Below are positions 24,826-33,806 of a stretch of DNA of 64,000 nucleotides, one piece after another. A program made the position numbers and the translations under genes. The stretch's first letter is position 1. The number at the start of each line of letters is the position of its first letter. The notes beneath the pieces are model-generated. The model saw only the letters and a list, made by a program, of their open reading frames with translations, did not search any database and was not told the origin of the DNA. Location: contig NZ_LSYT01000001.1 of NCBI RefSeq assembly GCF_001602525.1, forward strand, positions 124,001 through 188,000, written 5' to 3'. The stretch comes from Flavobacterium chilense. Its GTDB lineage: Bacteria; Bacteroidota; Bacteroidia; Flavobacteriales; Flavobacteriaceae.

Positions 24826-25692
24826 ATGAAAGTATTTCCATTTAAAATTCCGAAAACAAAAGAAGATTCATTAATTTATCAGGAAGATATTGAGTTTGTT
24901 TTTTATGATAAATTACACCAACACGAAGAGATACAAATAAGCTATATCGAGAATGGAGAAGGGACCATTTTTGTTGGTGATACTATTTCTCCTTATCAAA
25001 AAGGAGATGTTGTCGTTATAGGAGGTAATTTGCCTCATGTGTTTAGGAGCGATCATAATACAGGCGAATTGTCTGTTATGCTCACGCTTTTCTTTACACC
25101 AAATTCGTTTGGTAAAGATTTCTTTTCATTGCCTGCCTTAAAAGAGATTCAGCCTTTTTGGGAAAGCAGTAAAAATGGGTTTGTAGTGAACAATCCATCT
25201 AAAAGAGTCATTAAATCATTTAAGAAAATTAAATCGGCAAATGAATTTAATCGTTTCCTTCTTTTTCTTGAAATCACTAAAAAACTGTCGCAGGGAAAAA
25301 AGAAACCGCTTTCAAGTTATATCTATGATAAAAAGATTACTGATAATGAAGGTAAAAGAATGCAAACGGTTTTTGAATATGTGATGACCAATTTTCAAAA
25401 GAATATTACGCTTGATGAAATTGCAGAACTGTCTAATATGACTAAGAATGCTTTTTGCAAATATTTTAAAATCAGGACTAATAAGACTTTTTTTCAGTTT
25501 TTGATTGAGATCAGAATCGAAAGAGCAGCAAAGTTATTATCGAAGTCGCAGGAGCTTTCGGTTTTGGAAGTTTCAGAATTATGCGGGTTTAATAATATTT
25601 CCAATTTCAACAGAAAGTTTAAGGAAATTAAAGGTATGTCTCCTTTGGTTTATAGAAAGTCGCAAAAGCTGAAATGGAAACAGAAAGCATAA
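24826..25692 (+). CDS. AraC family transcriptional regulator of the hydroxyproline/peptide regulon
   Basis: This 288-residue regulator has an N-terminal cupin-like sensor (LHQHEEIQISYIENGEGTIFVGD, then GDVVVIGGNLPHVFRSD) and a C-terminal pair of helix-turn-helix motifs at about residues 185-285. The first helix pair includes NITLDEIAELSNMTKNAFCKYFK; the second includes SVLEVSELCGFNNISNFNRKFKEIKGMSPLVYRK. It is divergent from the hydroxyproline operon, with tandem 21-bp direct repeats in the shared gap. AraC proteins bind such repeats with their two helix-turn-helix units. The same element occurs at three other promoters nearby, so I infer that this protein co-activates protease, transporter, peptidase and catabolic genes, with hydroxyproline or a related imino acid as a possible effector. 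Confidence 0.92.
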   Translation: MKVFPFKIPKTKEDSLIYQEDIEFVFYDKLHQHEEIQISYIENGEGTIFVGDTISPYQKGDVVVIGGNLPHVFRSDHNTGELSVMLTLFFTPNSFGKDFFSLPALKEIQPFWESSKNGFVVNNPSKRVIKSFKKIKSANEFNRFLLFLEITKKLSQGKKKPLSSYIYDKKITDNEGKRMQTVFEYVMTNFQKNITLDEIAELSNMTKNAFCKYFKIRTNKTFFQFLIEIRIERAAKLLSKSQELSVLEVSELCGFNNISNFNRKFKEIKGMSPLVYRKSQKLKWKQKA

Positions 25693-25714
25693 TCAGCGAA
25701 AATAATTTCTAATA

Positions 25715-25746
25715 AAAAAGGCTCTTCGAATAGGAAGAGCCTTTTT
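25715..25746. terminator. Bidirectional intrinsic terminator
   Basis: AAAAAGGCTCTTC (25715-25727) pairs with GAAGAGCCTTTTT (25734-25746) around a 6-nt loop, with A and T runs on both sides. It separates the convergent AraC and GH36 genes and marks the end of the hydroxyproline island. Confidence 0.9.
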
Positions 25747-25776
25747 ATTTAGGGTTTATACCTGCGATAAAACAAT

Positions 25777-27975
25777 TTAGATTTCGGTAATTTCAAGTAC
25801 AATGCTTGTTTCTACTTTAGACGAAGAAACTCTTAGTCCTACATTCATTAAGTAATCTCCTGTAAATGAATCCCCGGATTGTTCAAAAGATTTTTTTGCT
25901 TCCGGCATTACATTTATTTCTTCTACTTTGTACATTTTATCAGGATCTAAACCCTGTAAACGTACTGCAGTATATTGCGGATCATACAACGGATGTAGTG
26001 TATATGAAAACAATATGGCTTTGCTTTTTATTTCATTTACATACATTAAAACTGCCCGGCTCTCGTCGTAAGGAGAAATAAGGCGATACATATCGCCATG
26101 CCAGATTACGGTATTTAATCGTTTATAATTGGCTACTGCCTCCTGACAATATTTTAATTCATCTGCTTTGAGGTCTTTGATGTTAATATCAAAACCTAAT
26201 TTTCCCATCATGGCAACATCTGTTTTAAACTTTATCGACTGATTTCCCCATGAAGTCACGTGATTACAAATTGAAAACGCCGGAAAAAACTGTGAGTAGC
26301 CCCATTGTATAAATATCCTGTTGAACGGATCTGTATTGTCACTTGCCCAGAATTCTGTAAAATATTTAAGAAGCCCATAATCTGTTCTGCCACCGCCACC
26401 GGCACAAAGCATCATTGGTAAGTTTGGGTATTTTGTTTTTATACGGTCTAAAACTTTATACAAACCATTAGTATATTCAATAAACAAATGCGACTGCTGA
26501 TTTTTAAGATAAGTAGAGTAGGCACTGGTCATCATTCGGTTACAATCCCATTTAAAAAAGGCTACTCCGGTATTGGTCTGCATAATATCATCTACAGTTT
26601 TAAAAACAAAATCCTGTACCTGCGGATTGCATAAATCCAGAACCAATTGGGTACGATAGTAACTTTCGGGTCTGTTAGGAAGTTTTAAAACCCAATCCGG
26701 ATGTTTCTCATACAATTCGCTTTTGGGATTAACCATTTCCGGCTCAATCCAAATTCCGAATTTTACTCCTGTTTTTCCGGCTTCCTGCATTAAAAATCCC
26801 AGTCCGTTTGGCAATTTTGTTCTCGTAGCCTGCCAGTCGCCCAAGCCGTATTTATCACCGCTTCGGGGATATTTATTTCCAAACCAGCCATCGTCTAACA
26901 AGAACATATCAACGCCCAATGTTTTTGAATCCGAAAACATATCGGTTAGTTTTTTTTCATCAAAATTAAAAAAAGTAGTTTCCCAATTGTTTAATAAGGT
27001 CAAACGAGGTTTTTCACCATCTTTGATTCCGTATTTTCTCGCCCAGGCATGGAGGTTTCGGCTTGCCAGACCTTTTCCTTTATTCGAAAAAGTATATATA
27101 AAAGAGGGTGTAGTAAATGTTTTTCCGGGCTGGAGAGTATATTCTGAAGCATACGGATTGATTCCGGAACTTATGCGAAGTGAGTTTTTGTTGTCTAATT
27201 CAAAAGAAAATTTAAAATTTCCAGACCAGGCAAGTGTTCCCGCTATAATTTCTCCCGAATTTTCATCTGCTTTTGAATTAAGTGATAAGAGGAAAACCGG
27301 AGTTTGATACATATCAGTACGAACGCCCAATTTTGAGTCAATTACTTTTGTACCACTTGTTAATTTGCTTTCCTGCATACGGGCTTCTTTTGCCCAGTCT
27401 CCATGATATTGGGTAAGCCAGTATTGATCTGCATCAAAGTGCAGCATCGATGAAGCATAGTCATACAACATAACAGGTTTCTTTTCATGGTGAAGGATTT
27501 CTGTCCATTGTTCAATTACATTTTCATTGTAAAAAGCTTTGTAATGAAGCTTAACTTCTACGGGATAAACAGGATCTTTTAAGTTCACAATGGTTTCCGT
27601 GACATTGCTGTCTATTTTTTCTGTTTGATGGCTTATATAAAAAAGTTCCAGAGAAGGGTTGCCGTCATTATGGGTAACTCTGATAGCCGATTCAAACAAA
27701 TTATCTGTTCCAAACGTAGGGTAGGCCTGATGTCTTAAATTAACCAATGGATTCCCGTCATTGATGACAAATGATTTTGTATTTTCTTTTGAGAGCAGGT
27801 TATATCCGGAATTATCTTTAAGTTTTGTTCCCAGATAAGATTGGTACAATAAGCCATTTTTTCCTGCTTTCAGGATCAAAGCGGTATTTTGGGTTTCAAT
27901 CTGGATTTGTCCCTCCTGGGCACTGACTTTGCAAAACAGTATTGCAAATAATAGAAGAAGCATGTTTTTTTTCAT
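25777..27975 (-). CDS. Exported GH36 alpha-galactosidase
   Basis: This 732-residue glycoside hydrolase of family 36 has a signal peptide ending at KVSAQ, so it is probably periplasmic. It has an N-terminal beta-sandwich, then a (beta/alpha)8 barrel with LLDDGWFGNKYP, KFGIWIEPEMVNP, the nucleophile Asp477 in FFKWDCNR and the acid/base Asp546 in WASDNTDP. The C-terminal sandwich is complete. It releases terminal alpha-galactose from raffinose-type oligosaccharides or galactomannan. It stands alone on its strand, with a 1.1-kb regulatory gap upstream facing a six-hairpin glycosidase gene. The divergent pair may form a small glycan-use locus, but no SusCD pair accompanies it here. Confidence 0.93.
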   Translation of the reverse strand: MKKNMLLLLFAILFCKVSAQEGQIQIETQNTALILKAGKNGLLYQSYLGTKLKDNSGYNLLSKENTKSFVINDGNPLVNLRHQAYPTFGTDNLFESAIRVTHNDGNPSLELFYISHQTEKIDSNVTETIVNLKDPVYPVEVKLHYKAFYNENVIEQWTEILHHEKKPVMLYDYASSMLHFDADQYWLTQYHGDWAKEARMQESKLTSGTKVIDSKLGVRTDMYQTPVFLLSLNSKADENSGEIIAGTLAWSGNFKFSFELDNKNSLRISSGINPYASEYTLQPGKTFTTPSFIYTFSNKGKGLASRNLHAWARKYGIKDGEKPRLTLLNNWETTFFNFDEKKLTDMFSDSKTLGVDMFLLDDGWFGNKYPRSGDKYGLGDWQATRTKLPNGLGFLMQEAGKTGVKFGIWIEPEMVNPKSELYEKHPDWVLKLPNRPESYYRTQLVLDLCNPQVQDFVFKTVDDIMQTNTGVAFFKWDCNRMMTSAYSTYLKNQQSHLFIEYTNGLYKVLDRIKTKYPNLPMMLCAGGGGRTDYGLLKYFTEFWASDNTDPFNRIFIQWGYSQFFPAFSICNHVTSWGNQSIKFKTDVAMMGKLGFDINIKDLKADELKYCQEAVANYKRLNTVIWHGDMYRLISPYDESRAVLMYVNEIKSKAILFSYTLHPLYDPQYTAVRLQGLDPDKMYKVEEINVMPEAKKSFEQSGDSFTGDYLMNVGLRVSSSKVETSIVLEITEI

Positions 27976-28221
27976 AGGATTGTATAGATAGTGTTGTTAA
28001 GTGGTTTTATTTTAAGGACTCAGTTTTAATCGTAAAAACACATGAGTTTTGAAGGGGCGTTTTTACACAGAGAACAAAGAGTGAAAGTGATTGGGCAGGT
28101 ATTTATAAATGAAAATTCAATGGCAAAATGAAAATCATTTTAAAGAATACACGATAAAAGGTTTTGTGTATTTTTTGTGAAAACAGAAATTCAAAAATAG
28201 AATAATGATGTTTGTTGGTAT

Positions 28222-28237
28222 ACTGGTACCTACCAGT
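28222..28237. promoter_or_regulatory. Palindromic site ACTGGTACCTACCAGT, GntR-like operator candidate
   Basis: The arms ACTGGTA and TACCAGT are perfectly complementary around a CC centre. The ACTGGT...ACCAGT form resembles operators of the HutC-type GntR regulators. No GntR gene is in the window, so the assignment is only suggestive. Confidence 0.35.
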
Positions 28238-28649
28238 TTTTTAATTCATGGAATTTTATCATTATAAAAAAAGTCAGTTTCAGCGTTATGAAAAAAAGCC
28301 CGGATAATAGAAATACAACTGATTTCGTACGGAAAAATGGAGCTGAAAAAATGCTATTTCAGGAAGAAAAATCTCAAAAACTGGTATGGTCATAAAAAAA
28401 GAATGCAGTTGAATCTAAAGCGAAATAGTCCAAAAATATTTTTGATACTATATTATCCACTTTTAAATGTCTAAAAGCAACTGTCTCAGGTAATATTTAC
28501 AAAAGATAGATTTGAGAGAATAGCATTTGTATTTGGGAGTATTAAAGAAGTGCTTTTTCGTTTGGTGAGTTATTGTAAAATATTATCCACTTTTATTTTG
28601 TATGGTCTTTTAACTGGATAATTTTTTGAATGTTTTCCGCATAAACTGG

Positions 28650-28665
28650 TCGATACCGGTATCGA
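28650..28665. promoter_or_regulatory. Perfect 16-bp palindrome TCGATACCGGTATCGA, LacI-type operator candidate
   Basis: The 16-mer equals its own reverse complement and has the central CG pair typical of LacI/GalR family operators, which often control sugar-hydrolase genes. It lies about 400 bp before the six-hairpin glycosidase gene and 675 bp before the GH36 gene. No LacI gene is present in the window. Confidence 0.5.
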
Positions 28666-29065
28666 TGATTGATTAACATTTATAATTTTGGACTGAAGAT
28701 TTATCCCTTTCCAAAAATAATTAACAGCAAAATAACAGGTGTAAAAGGGAGAGATAACTATAAAAGGCAGAATACAAAAACAACACATTTATAAAACATA
28801 AAAAATTACCGCCAAATAAGATAAAGATGGTAAAATAGGGCAGATACACATTTTTGTTGATGACTCCATAAATTCAGGATAGCAAACAAAAACATCTTTT
28901 AAGTCTTAATAAGACAAGTGAAATATTTATCTAAAGCAACACATACAAATACTACTAACACGATAAATAGACATTTTTTGGCGGTAATTAAATAACAAGC
29001 AGAACTTATTATTTAAATAGTTAAAAAGCTTTTTGCACTATTACAATAATTTAAAATAAAATGTA

Positions 29066-31084
29066 ATGAAGAGATCATTTCGAAAAAAACAAAACCAATT
29101 TTTATTTGCCGCTATTATTTTTTGTATCCTAACAAGTAAAATGTTTTCACAGGATGACCGCCGCTGGCAAATGGATCAGGATGGTTCTGTTTCATGGCAG
29201 ATTAATAACAATATTCCGCATAACGATCATATAGAAATGAGCGGAAAAAGAATCTCTTGTGTTTTAAGATACGGCGTTACTGCAGATGGTTCGTTTAAGG
29301 CTACCCGCAGTTTGGTCTGGCCTATGTTGCGAACTATTCCCAATAATACTCATGCGAGTTTTACACGTCAGTTTGCGCAAGATGGTTTTGATCTGGTAAT
29401 GGTCAATTACAAACCCATACGGGATGAAAAAGTTACTTCGATAGCTATTAACGGCACATTATATGTTAAAAGTAAAGCAGGAAATACTCTTGAATTAACC
29501 AGACAATTTTTTCCTTCAACCACCTTATCCGGATACGGAGAAATCTATACTCTTAAAAATATATCTGATAAGAATTGTATAGTAGAAATTCCTAAATCAA
29601 ATACTGTTTACATTTCAGATCCCACAAAAGGAACTGAAGGCAGTTATGCCGTACATGTGGATCTCTTTAATTCCGGAAGTTTTAACCTTCAGACAAACGA
29701 AACGATTCGTTTTTCTGTTTTTTATTCAGGTCTTAAAGCAAACGAACCCACTTTTACTGTAAATGTAGAAGAAGAAAAAGACAAACGCCTGAAACTGATT
29801 CATGAACTATGGGATAAACTTATATTAGAAACCCCTGATCAGGTTTTGAATACAGAATTTGATTTTGCAAAAATAAGAGCTGCCGAAAGTATTTTTGAAA
29901 CCAAAGGCGGCCCTATGCATGGTCCGGGAGGAGAATCGTACTATGCTGCAATATGGGCTAATGATCAAGCAGAATATATAGGACCTTTTTTTCCTTATTT
30001 AGGATATGAATATGGCAATCAGGCATCGTTGAATGCGTATCTTCAGTTTGCAAGATTCATGAATAAAGATTACAAACCTATTCCGAGTTCTATTGTTGCT
30101 GAAGGAACGGATATCTGGAATGGAGCCGGAGATCGGGGAGATGCTGCAATGATTGCTTATGGAGCCTCACGTTATGCTCTTTCACGAGGAAATATAAACG
30201 AAGCCAAACAATTATGGCCACTGATTGAATGGTGTCTGGAATATTGCCATATAAAATTAAATACAGAAGGCGTCGTAACATCAGATTCTGATGAGTTAGA
30301 AGGACGTTTGCCTGCTGGAAAAGCCAATCTAAATACATCCTCTTTATATTATGATGCACTTCATTCGGCTGTTTATTTAGGGGAAACGCTGGGAAAAGAT
30401 AAAGTACAATTGAAATCTTATAAAGATCAGGCTGTAAAATTAAGAGCTGCTATCGAAAAATATTTTGGTGTAACTGTAGAAGGATTTGAAACCTATAAAT
30501 ATTATAAAGAAAATGATATTTTAAGAGCGTGGATTTGTACGCCGCTTACAATGGGAATCTACGATCGGAAAAAAGGAACTATCGATGCTTTATTTTCACC
30601 AAGATTATGGACTAAAGATGGCCTTGCCAGTGTCGCTGGTGATAAAATATTCTGGGACAGATCTACTTTATACGCTTTAAGAGGAGTATTAGCTGCAGGA
30701 GAAACAGATCAAGCAATAGATTTTTTACACTATTACTCCAATCGTCGTTTATTAGGAGATCATGTTCCGTATCCGGTTGAAGCTTTTCCCGAAGGTGACC
30801 AACGCCATTTATCTGCAGAAAGCGGTTTGTATTGCAGAATTTTCACCGAAGGTTTATTTGGTATTCGCCCTGTAAGCCTGAATAGTTTTGATTTTACACC
30901 ACATCTTCCTGTATCGTGGCCTGTTATGAGCTTACGAAAAATTAATGCTTTCGGTCAGGATTTCGATATTAAAGTAAAAAGGGTAAACAAGAAATTAAAG
31001 GTTATTGTTTCTGATCAGAAAAAGATCTGGTTTGAAAAGCTTATTAATGAAGGAGATACTGTTAAAGTGTCATTTTCTAAATAA
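29066..31084 (+). CDS. Exported six-hairpin (alpha/alpha)6 glycosidase-like protein
   Basis: This 672-residue protein has an N-terminal Lys/Arg-rich signal peptide ending near SKMFSQ. An N-terminal beta-sandwich of about 260 residues is followed by an (alpha/alpha)6 toroid of the six-hairpin glycosidase superfamily. Typical segments are GGESYYAAIWANDQAEYIGPF, EGTDIWNGAGDRGDAAMIAYG, SDSDELEGRLPAG, VPYPVEAFPEGDQRHLSAES and the terminal GLFGIRPVSLNSFDFTPHLP. Conserved Asp and Glu residues in these motifs are candidate catalytic acids. I cannot place it in a numbered GH family. Relatives act on alpha-rhamnosides, alpha-fucosides or disaccharides. Its divergent neighbour is the GH36 galactosidase, and an intrinsic terminator follows. 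Confidence 0.75.
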   Translation: MKRSFRKKQNQFLFAAIIFCILTSKMFSQDDRRWQMDQDGSVSWQINNNIPHNDHIEMSGKRISCVLRYGVTADGSFKATRSLVWPMLRTIPNNTHASFTRQFAQDGFDLVMVNYKPIRDEKVTSIAINGTLYVKSKAGNTLELTRQFFPSTTLSGYGEIYTLKNISDKNCIVEIPKSNTVYISDPTKGTEGSYAVHVDLFNSGSFNLQTNETIRFSVFYSGLKANEPTFTVNVEEEKDKRLKLIHELWDKLILETPDQVLNTEFDFAKIRAAESIFETKGGPMHGPGGESYYAAIWANDQAEYIGPFFPYLGYEYGNQASLNAYLQFARFMNKDYKPIPSSIVAEGTDIWNGAGDRGDAAMIAYGASRYALSRGNINEAKQLWPLIEWCLEYCHIKLNTEGVVTSDSDELEGRLPAGKANLNTSSLYYDALHSAVYLGETLGKDKVQLKSYKDQAVKLRAAIEKYFGVTVEGFETYKYYKENDILRAWICTPLTMGIYDRKKGTIDALFSPRLWTKDGLASVAGDKIFWDRSTLYALRGVLAAGETDQAIDFLHYYSNRRLLGDHVPYPVEAFPEGDQRHLSAESGLYCRIFTEGLFGIRPVSLNSFDFTPHLPVSWPVMSLRKINAFGQDFDIKVKRVNKKLKVIVSDQKKIWFEKLINEGDTVKVSFSK

Positions 31085-31148
31085 TCCTGAATTATAATAG
31101 TTTGATTAATAGTATTATATTCTAATAATTGGATGAAATCAACGGTTT

Positions 31149-31183
31149 AAAAGCTCCCGAACAATTTTGTTTGAGGAGCTTTT
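31149..31183 (+). terminator. Intrinsic terminator after the six-hairpin glycosidase gene
   Basis: AAAAGCTCC (31149-31157) pairs with GGAGCTTTT (31175-31183), with further internal pairing (AACAA/TTGTT) in the loop and a T-rich tail. It lies 65 bp beyond the stop codon. Confidence 0.85.
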
Positions 31184-31218
31184 TATTTTATTTATTTTTG
31201 CACTCTTAAATACTCCTC

Positions 31219-32409
31219 ATGAATTCCCCTGTAAAAGCCGTCGACTCAATTTATAATCTTCAATTTGGATTAGTTTGTTTAAGTTCCTTACTTTTTTCTG
31301 CCAGTTTTAATATGCTGATTCCGGAACTTCCGGAATACCTGAGTAATATGGGAGGAGCAGAGTATAAAGGATTAATTGTGGCTCTTTTTACATTAACAGC
31401 AGGAATTTCCAGACCCTTTAGCGGAAGATTAACAGATACTTTAGGAAGAGTTCCGGTAATGGCGGTGGGTTCTATTGTTTGTTTTGTATGTGGAATTTTA
31501 TACCCCGTATTAGGAACAGTTTCCGGATTTTTATTTCTTAGACTGATTCACGGATTTTCTACCGGATTTAAACCAACTGCAACTGCAGCTTATGTTGCAG
31601 ATATTGTTCCAAGAGAACGCTGGGGCGAAGCTTTGGGAATACACGGACTTTGTTTTTCTATAGGAATGGCATTGGGGCCAGCAATTGGAAGCTCTATTAA
31701 ATTGTATTTTTCGATGAATATACTCTTTTATGCTTCTTCGGTTTTTGCATTGATGTCTATTGCGATTTTGATGAATATGAAAGAAACTTTAAAACATAAA
31801 CAACGTTTTAGTCTGCGTATTTTAAAGATTTCCAGAAATGATATTATTGCTCTCGAAGTATTACCGGCTGCTATTGTAACTTTTCTGTCTTATATGGCTT
31901 ATGGTGTAATTTTGACTTTGATTCCTGACTGGAGCCAGCATTTAGGAATTGCGAATAAAGGTTTGTTTTTTGTGGTTTTTACCATTACTTCGGTAATGAT
32001 TCGTTTTGGTGCCGGAAAAGCATCTGATAAATATGGAAGGCTTTATTTAATTGCGATTGGACTTTTCTTTTTAATTATATCGCTTCTGATTGTTGGATTT
32101 TCAACTTCAATTACCGGACTTCTGGTTGGAGCTGCAATTTATGGAATATCCACCGGAATCGTTTCGCCAGCTTTAAATGCCTGGACTGTAGATATGAGTT
32201 TTCCGGATCATCGCGGTAAAGCAATGGCCACTATGTATATTGCGCTGGAAGCAGGAATCGGGCTTGGGGCTCTTTTTGCCGGATGGGTTTATCAGGATGT
32301 GATCGCAAAAATCCCAATGCTGATGTATGGGAGTGCCGGAATGGTATTTTTGGCGTTAACGTATGTATGGATTCAGTTTCGGAAAAACAAAAAGAACATT
32401 TTATCGTAA
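31219..32409 (+). CDS. MFS transporter
   Basis: This 396-residue inner-membrane transporter of the major facilitator superfamily has about 12 predicted hydrophobic helices. The loop between helices 2 and 3 carries the family signature GRLTDTLGRVPVMAVGS, repeated in degenerate form in the second half as GKASDKYGRLYLIAIG. The helix-4 region reads LRLIHGFSTGFKPTATAAYVADIVPRER, typical of drug or small-solute exporters. It stands alone between terminators and regulated genes, so no substrate can be assigned. The ATG at 31219 is well placed before the first helix. Confidence 0.93.
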   Translation: MNSPVKAVDSIYNLQFGLVCLSSLLFSASFNMLIPELPEYLSNMGGAEYKGLIVALFTLTAGISRPFSGRLTDTLGRVPVMAVGSIVCFVCGILYPVLGTVSGFLFLRLIHGFSTGFKPTATAAYVADIVPRERWGEALGIHGLCFSIGMALGPAIGSSIKLYFSMNILFYASSVFALMSIAILMNMKETLKHKQRFSLRILKISRNDIIALEVLPAAIVTFLSYMAYGVILTLIPDWSQHLGIANKGLFFVVFTITSVMIRFGAGKASDKYGRLYLIAIGLFFLIISLLIVGFSTSITGLLVGAAIYGISTGIVSPALNAWTVDMSFPDHRGKAMATMYIALEAGIGLGALFAGWVYQDVIAKIPMLMYGSAGMVFLALTYVWIQFRKNKKNILS

Positions 32410-32566
32410 TAATTATTTCCCGGCTAATAAAATTACAGCTAAATAATTGATTTTGTTTTAAAAGGGTATTTCTACTTATATTAGATTGATTGACTTTTTA
32501 TAGTTTTGATTATCAGAATTGTACTACTTTGATAAAGTAAAAAGTAACTATAAAATCAAAATAACT

Positions 32567-33697
32567 ATGAGTAAGATTTTAATTTTAACAATTGACGGAG
32601 GTGGAATAAAAGGAATTTTGCCATCCTATTTTCTGGAACAATTAGAAAGCGCCATGGGAATGTCTTGTTATCAAATATTTGATATCGTTGGTGGTACATC
32701 TACAGGAGGTATTATCGCAACAGGTTTGACTTCACCAATGGATAATATATATCCTATGTCGGCAGCATCAATACTTGATATTTATAAAAAAAATGGTGAT
32801 AAGATTTTTGTTTCTCAGGAATTCTCAGATCTAAAGTATGTATCGCTTTATTATGGTGATGATGGTAATGGAAACGGTATAGAACCTTACCTGCAAGAAA
32901 TATATGGTTCATCTTCTTTGAGCAATGCAAAACAAAACATGGCAGAAAACCTGAATGGAAAAACGAAACATGTCTTTACAACCAGTTATACGATAAATAG
33001 CAGTGGAGGTGTAATTGCAAACCCACAAAAAGGAAGTGACTATGGTCCTTATTTATTTAATTGGCGGGATGCATCGGTTTCAGCATCGGATGATTATTTT
33101 GTTTGGGAGGCAGCAAGAGCGACAAGTGCCGCTCCAACTTATTTTCCTGTTGCCAATGTTGGAGGAGCTCAGGGAGCAAATTCAGAAGCGAATCAAAGAT
33201 GGGTTGTAGATGGCGGTGTTATGTCTAATAATCCTGCAATATGGGCTATTAGTGAGGCTTTTAGAACTCAATTAGTAAGTTCATTAAGCGATATTGTTTT
33301 GGTATCCTTAGGTACAGGTTCTTATCCGGGTGGAGCAGGTTTAGTTACAACACGTCAGGGAGATCTGGATCCTGATAATGGAAATTGGGGAGACGCACCT
33401 TGGCTAGCCAGTGATTTGTATGATTTAGAAGGTGTAGAAAATGGTGACGGTGCTATTATAAAAATAATTACTGAGGCGGTACAATTAGTCTCAAACCAAC
33501 AAATAATAGGCTTACAAAATTCAGGTTTATCTTATTACCGACTTGAGCCAACAATTTCGCAGGCACAATCGCAAATGGATAATATTCAGCAATCGAATAT
33601 TGAATCTTTAATTAATACTGCCAAAGACTATCTTGATAGTGTAGAAGGCAGTACCATTTTTAATCAGATTGTTGAGGAGCTTAAGGCTAATTTATAA
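32567..33697 (+). CDS. Patatin-like phospholipase without signal peptide
   Basis: This 376-residue lipid acyl hydrolase has the complete patatin catalytic set: the oxyanion motif DGGGIKG (residues 10-16), the nucleophile elbow GGTSTGG with Ser45, and the dyad Asp215 in VVDGGVMSNNP. It would cleave acyl chains from phospholipids. The ATG at 32567 is chosen because the sequence then begins MSKILILTIDGGG, as in the family; the in-frame TTG at 32519 would add 16 unconserved residues. No signal peptide or membrane segment is seen, so it is cytosolic or exported by another route. It is transcribed alone towards a shared terminator at 33721-33761. Confidence 0.92.
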   Translation: MSKILILTIDGGGIKGILPSYFLEQLESAMGMSCYQIFDIVGGTSTGGIIATGLTSPMDNIYPMSAASILDIYKKNGDKIFVSQEFSDLKYVSLYYGDDGNGNGIEPYLQEIYGSSSLSNAKQNMAENLNGKTKHVFTTSYTINSSGGVIANPQKGSDYGPYLFNWRDASVSASDDYFVWEAARATSAAPTYFPVANVGGAQGANSEANQRWVVDGGVMSNNPAIWAISEAFRTQLVSSLSDIVLVSLGTGSYPGGAGLVTTRQGDLDPDNGNWGDAPWLASDLYDLEGVENGDGAIIKIITEAVQLVSNQQIIGLQNSGLSYYRLEPTISQAQSQMDNIQQSNIESLINTAKDYLDSVEGSTIFNQIVEELKANL

Positions 33698-33720
33698 CCA
33701 CTTTTTATTCCATAAATAAT

Positions 33721-33761
33721 AATGCGAATGTTCCTTAAGTTTTAAGGAAAACATTCGCATT
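33721..33761. terminator. Bidirectional intrinsic terminator
   Basis: AATGCGAATGTT (33721-33732) pairs with AACATTCGCATT (33750-33761), extended inside by CCTTAA/TTAAGG. It lies between the convergent patatin and repeat-protein genes. Confidence 0.85.
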
Positions 33762-33806
33762 TTACTTGTTTGAAAAAGTACTGTAAAAGCAAATCGATAA
33801 AATATT

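Larger units (their letters stand above)
27976..29065. other. 1.1-kb non-coding gap between divergent glycosidase genes, rich in candidate operators
   Basis: I find no convincing gene here. A 72-codon frame at 28570-28788 on the minus strand has no recognisable features. The gap holds two notable palindromes (28222-28237 and 28650-28665) and a repeated 15-mer, TATTATCCACTTTTA, at 28451-28465 and 28581-28595, exactly 130 bp apart. The long length suggests elaborate control of the flanking glycosidases or an unrecognised small RNA. Confidence 0.5.

Noticed and set aside
28449..28595. Two more TATTATCC words (28449 and 28579), one within a 15-bp match to the hydroxyproline promoter
   Set aside because: Neither has a partner copy 21 bp away nor a -7-like box at the 35-bp distance, so I do not count them as members of the tandem-repeat regulon; they are listed only as local repeats.
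28570..28788. A 72-codon minus-strand frame in the glycosidase gap
   Set aside because: Cys- and aromatic-rich, no recognisable motif, and it overlaps the palindromes and repeats; probably chance.
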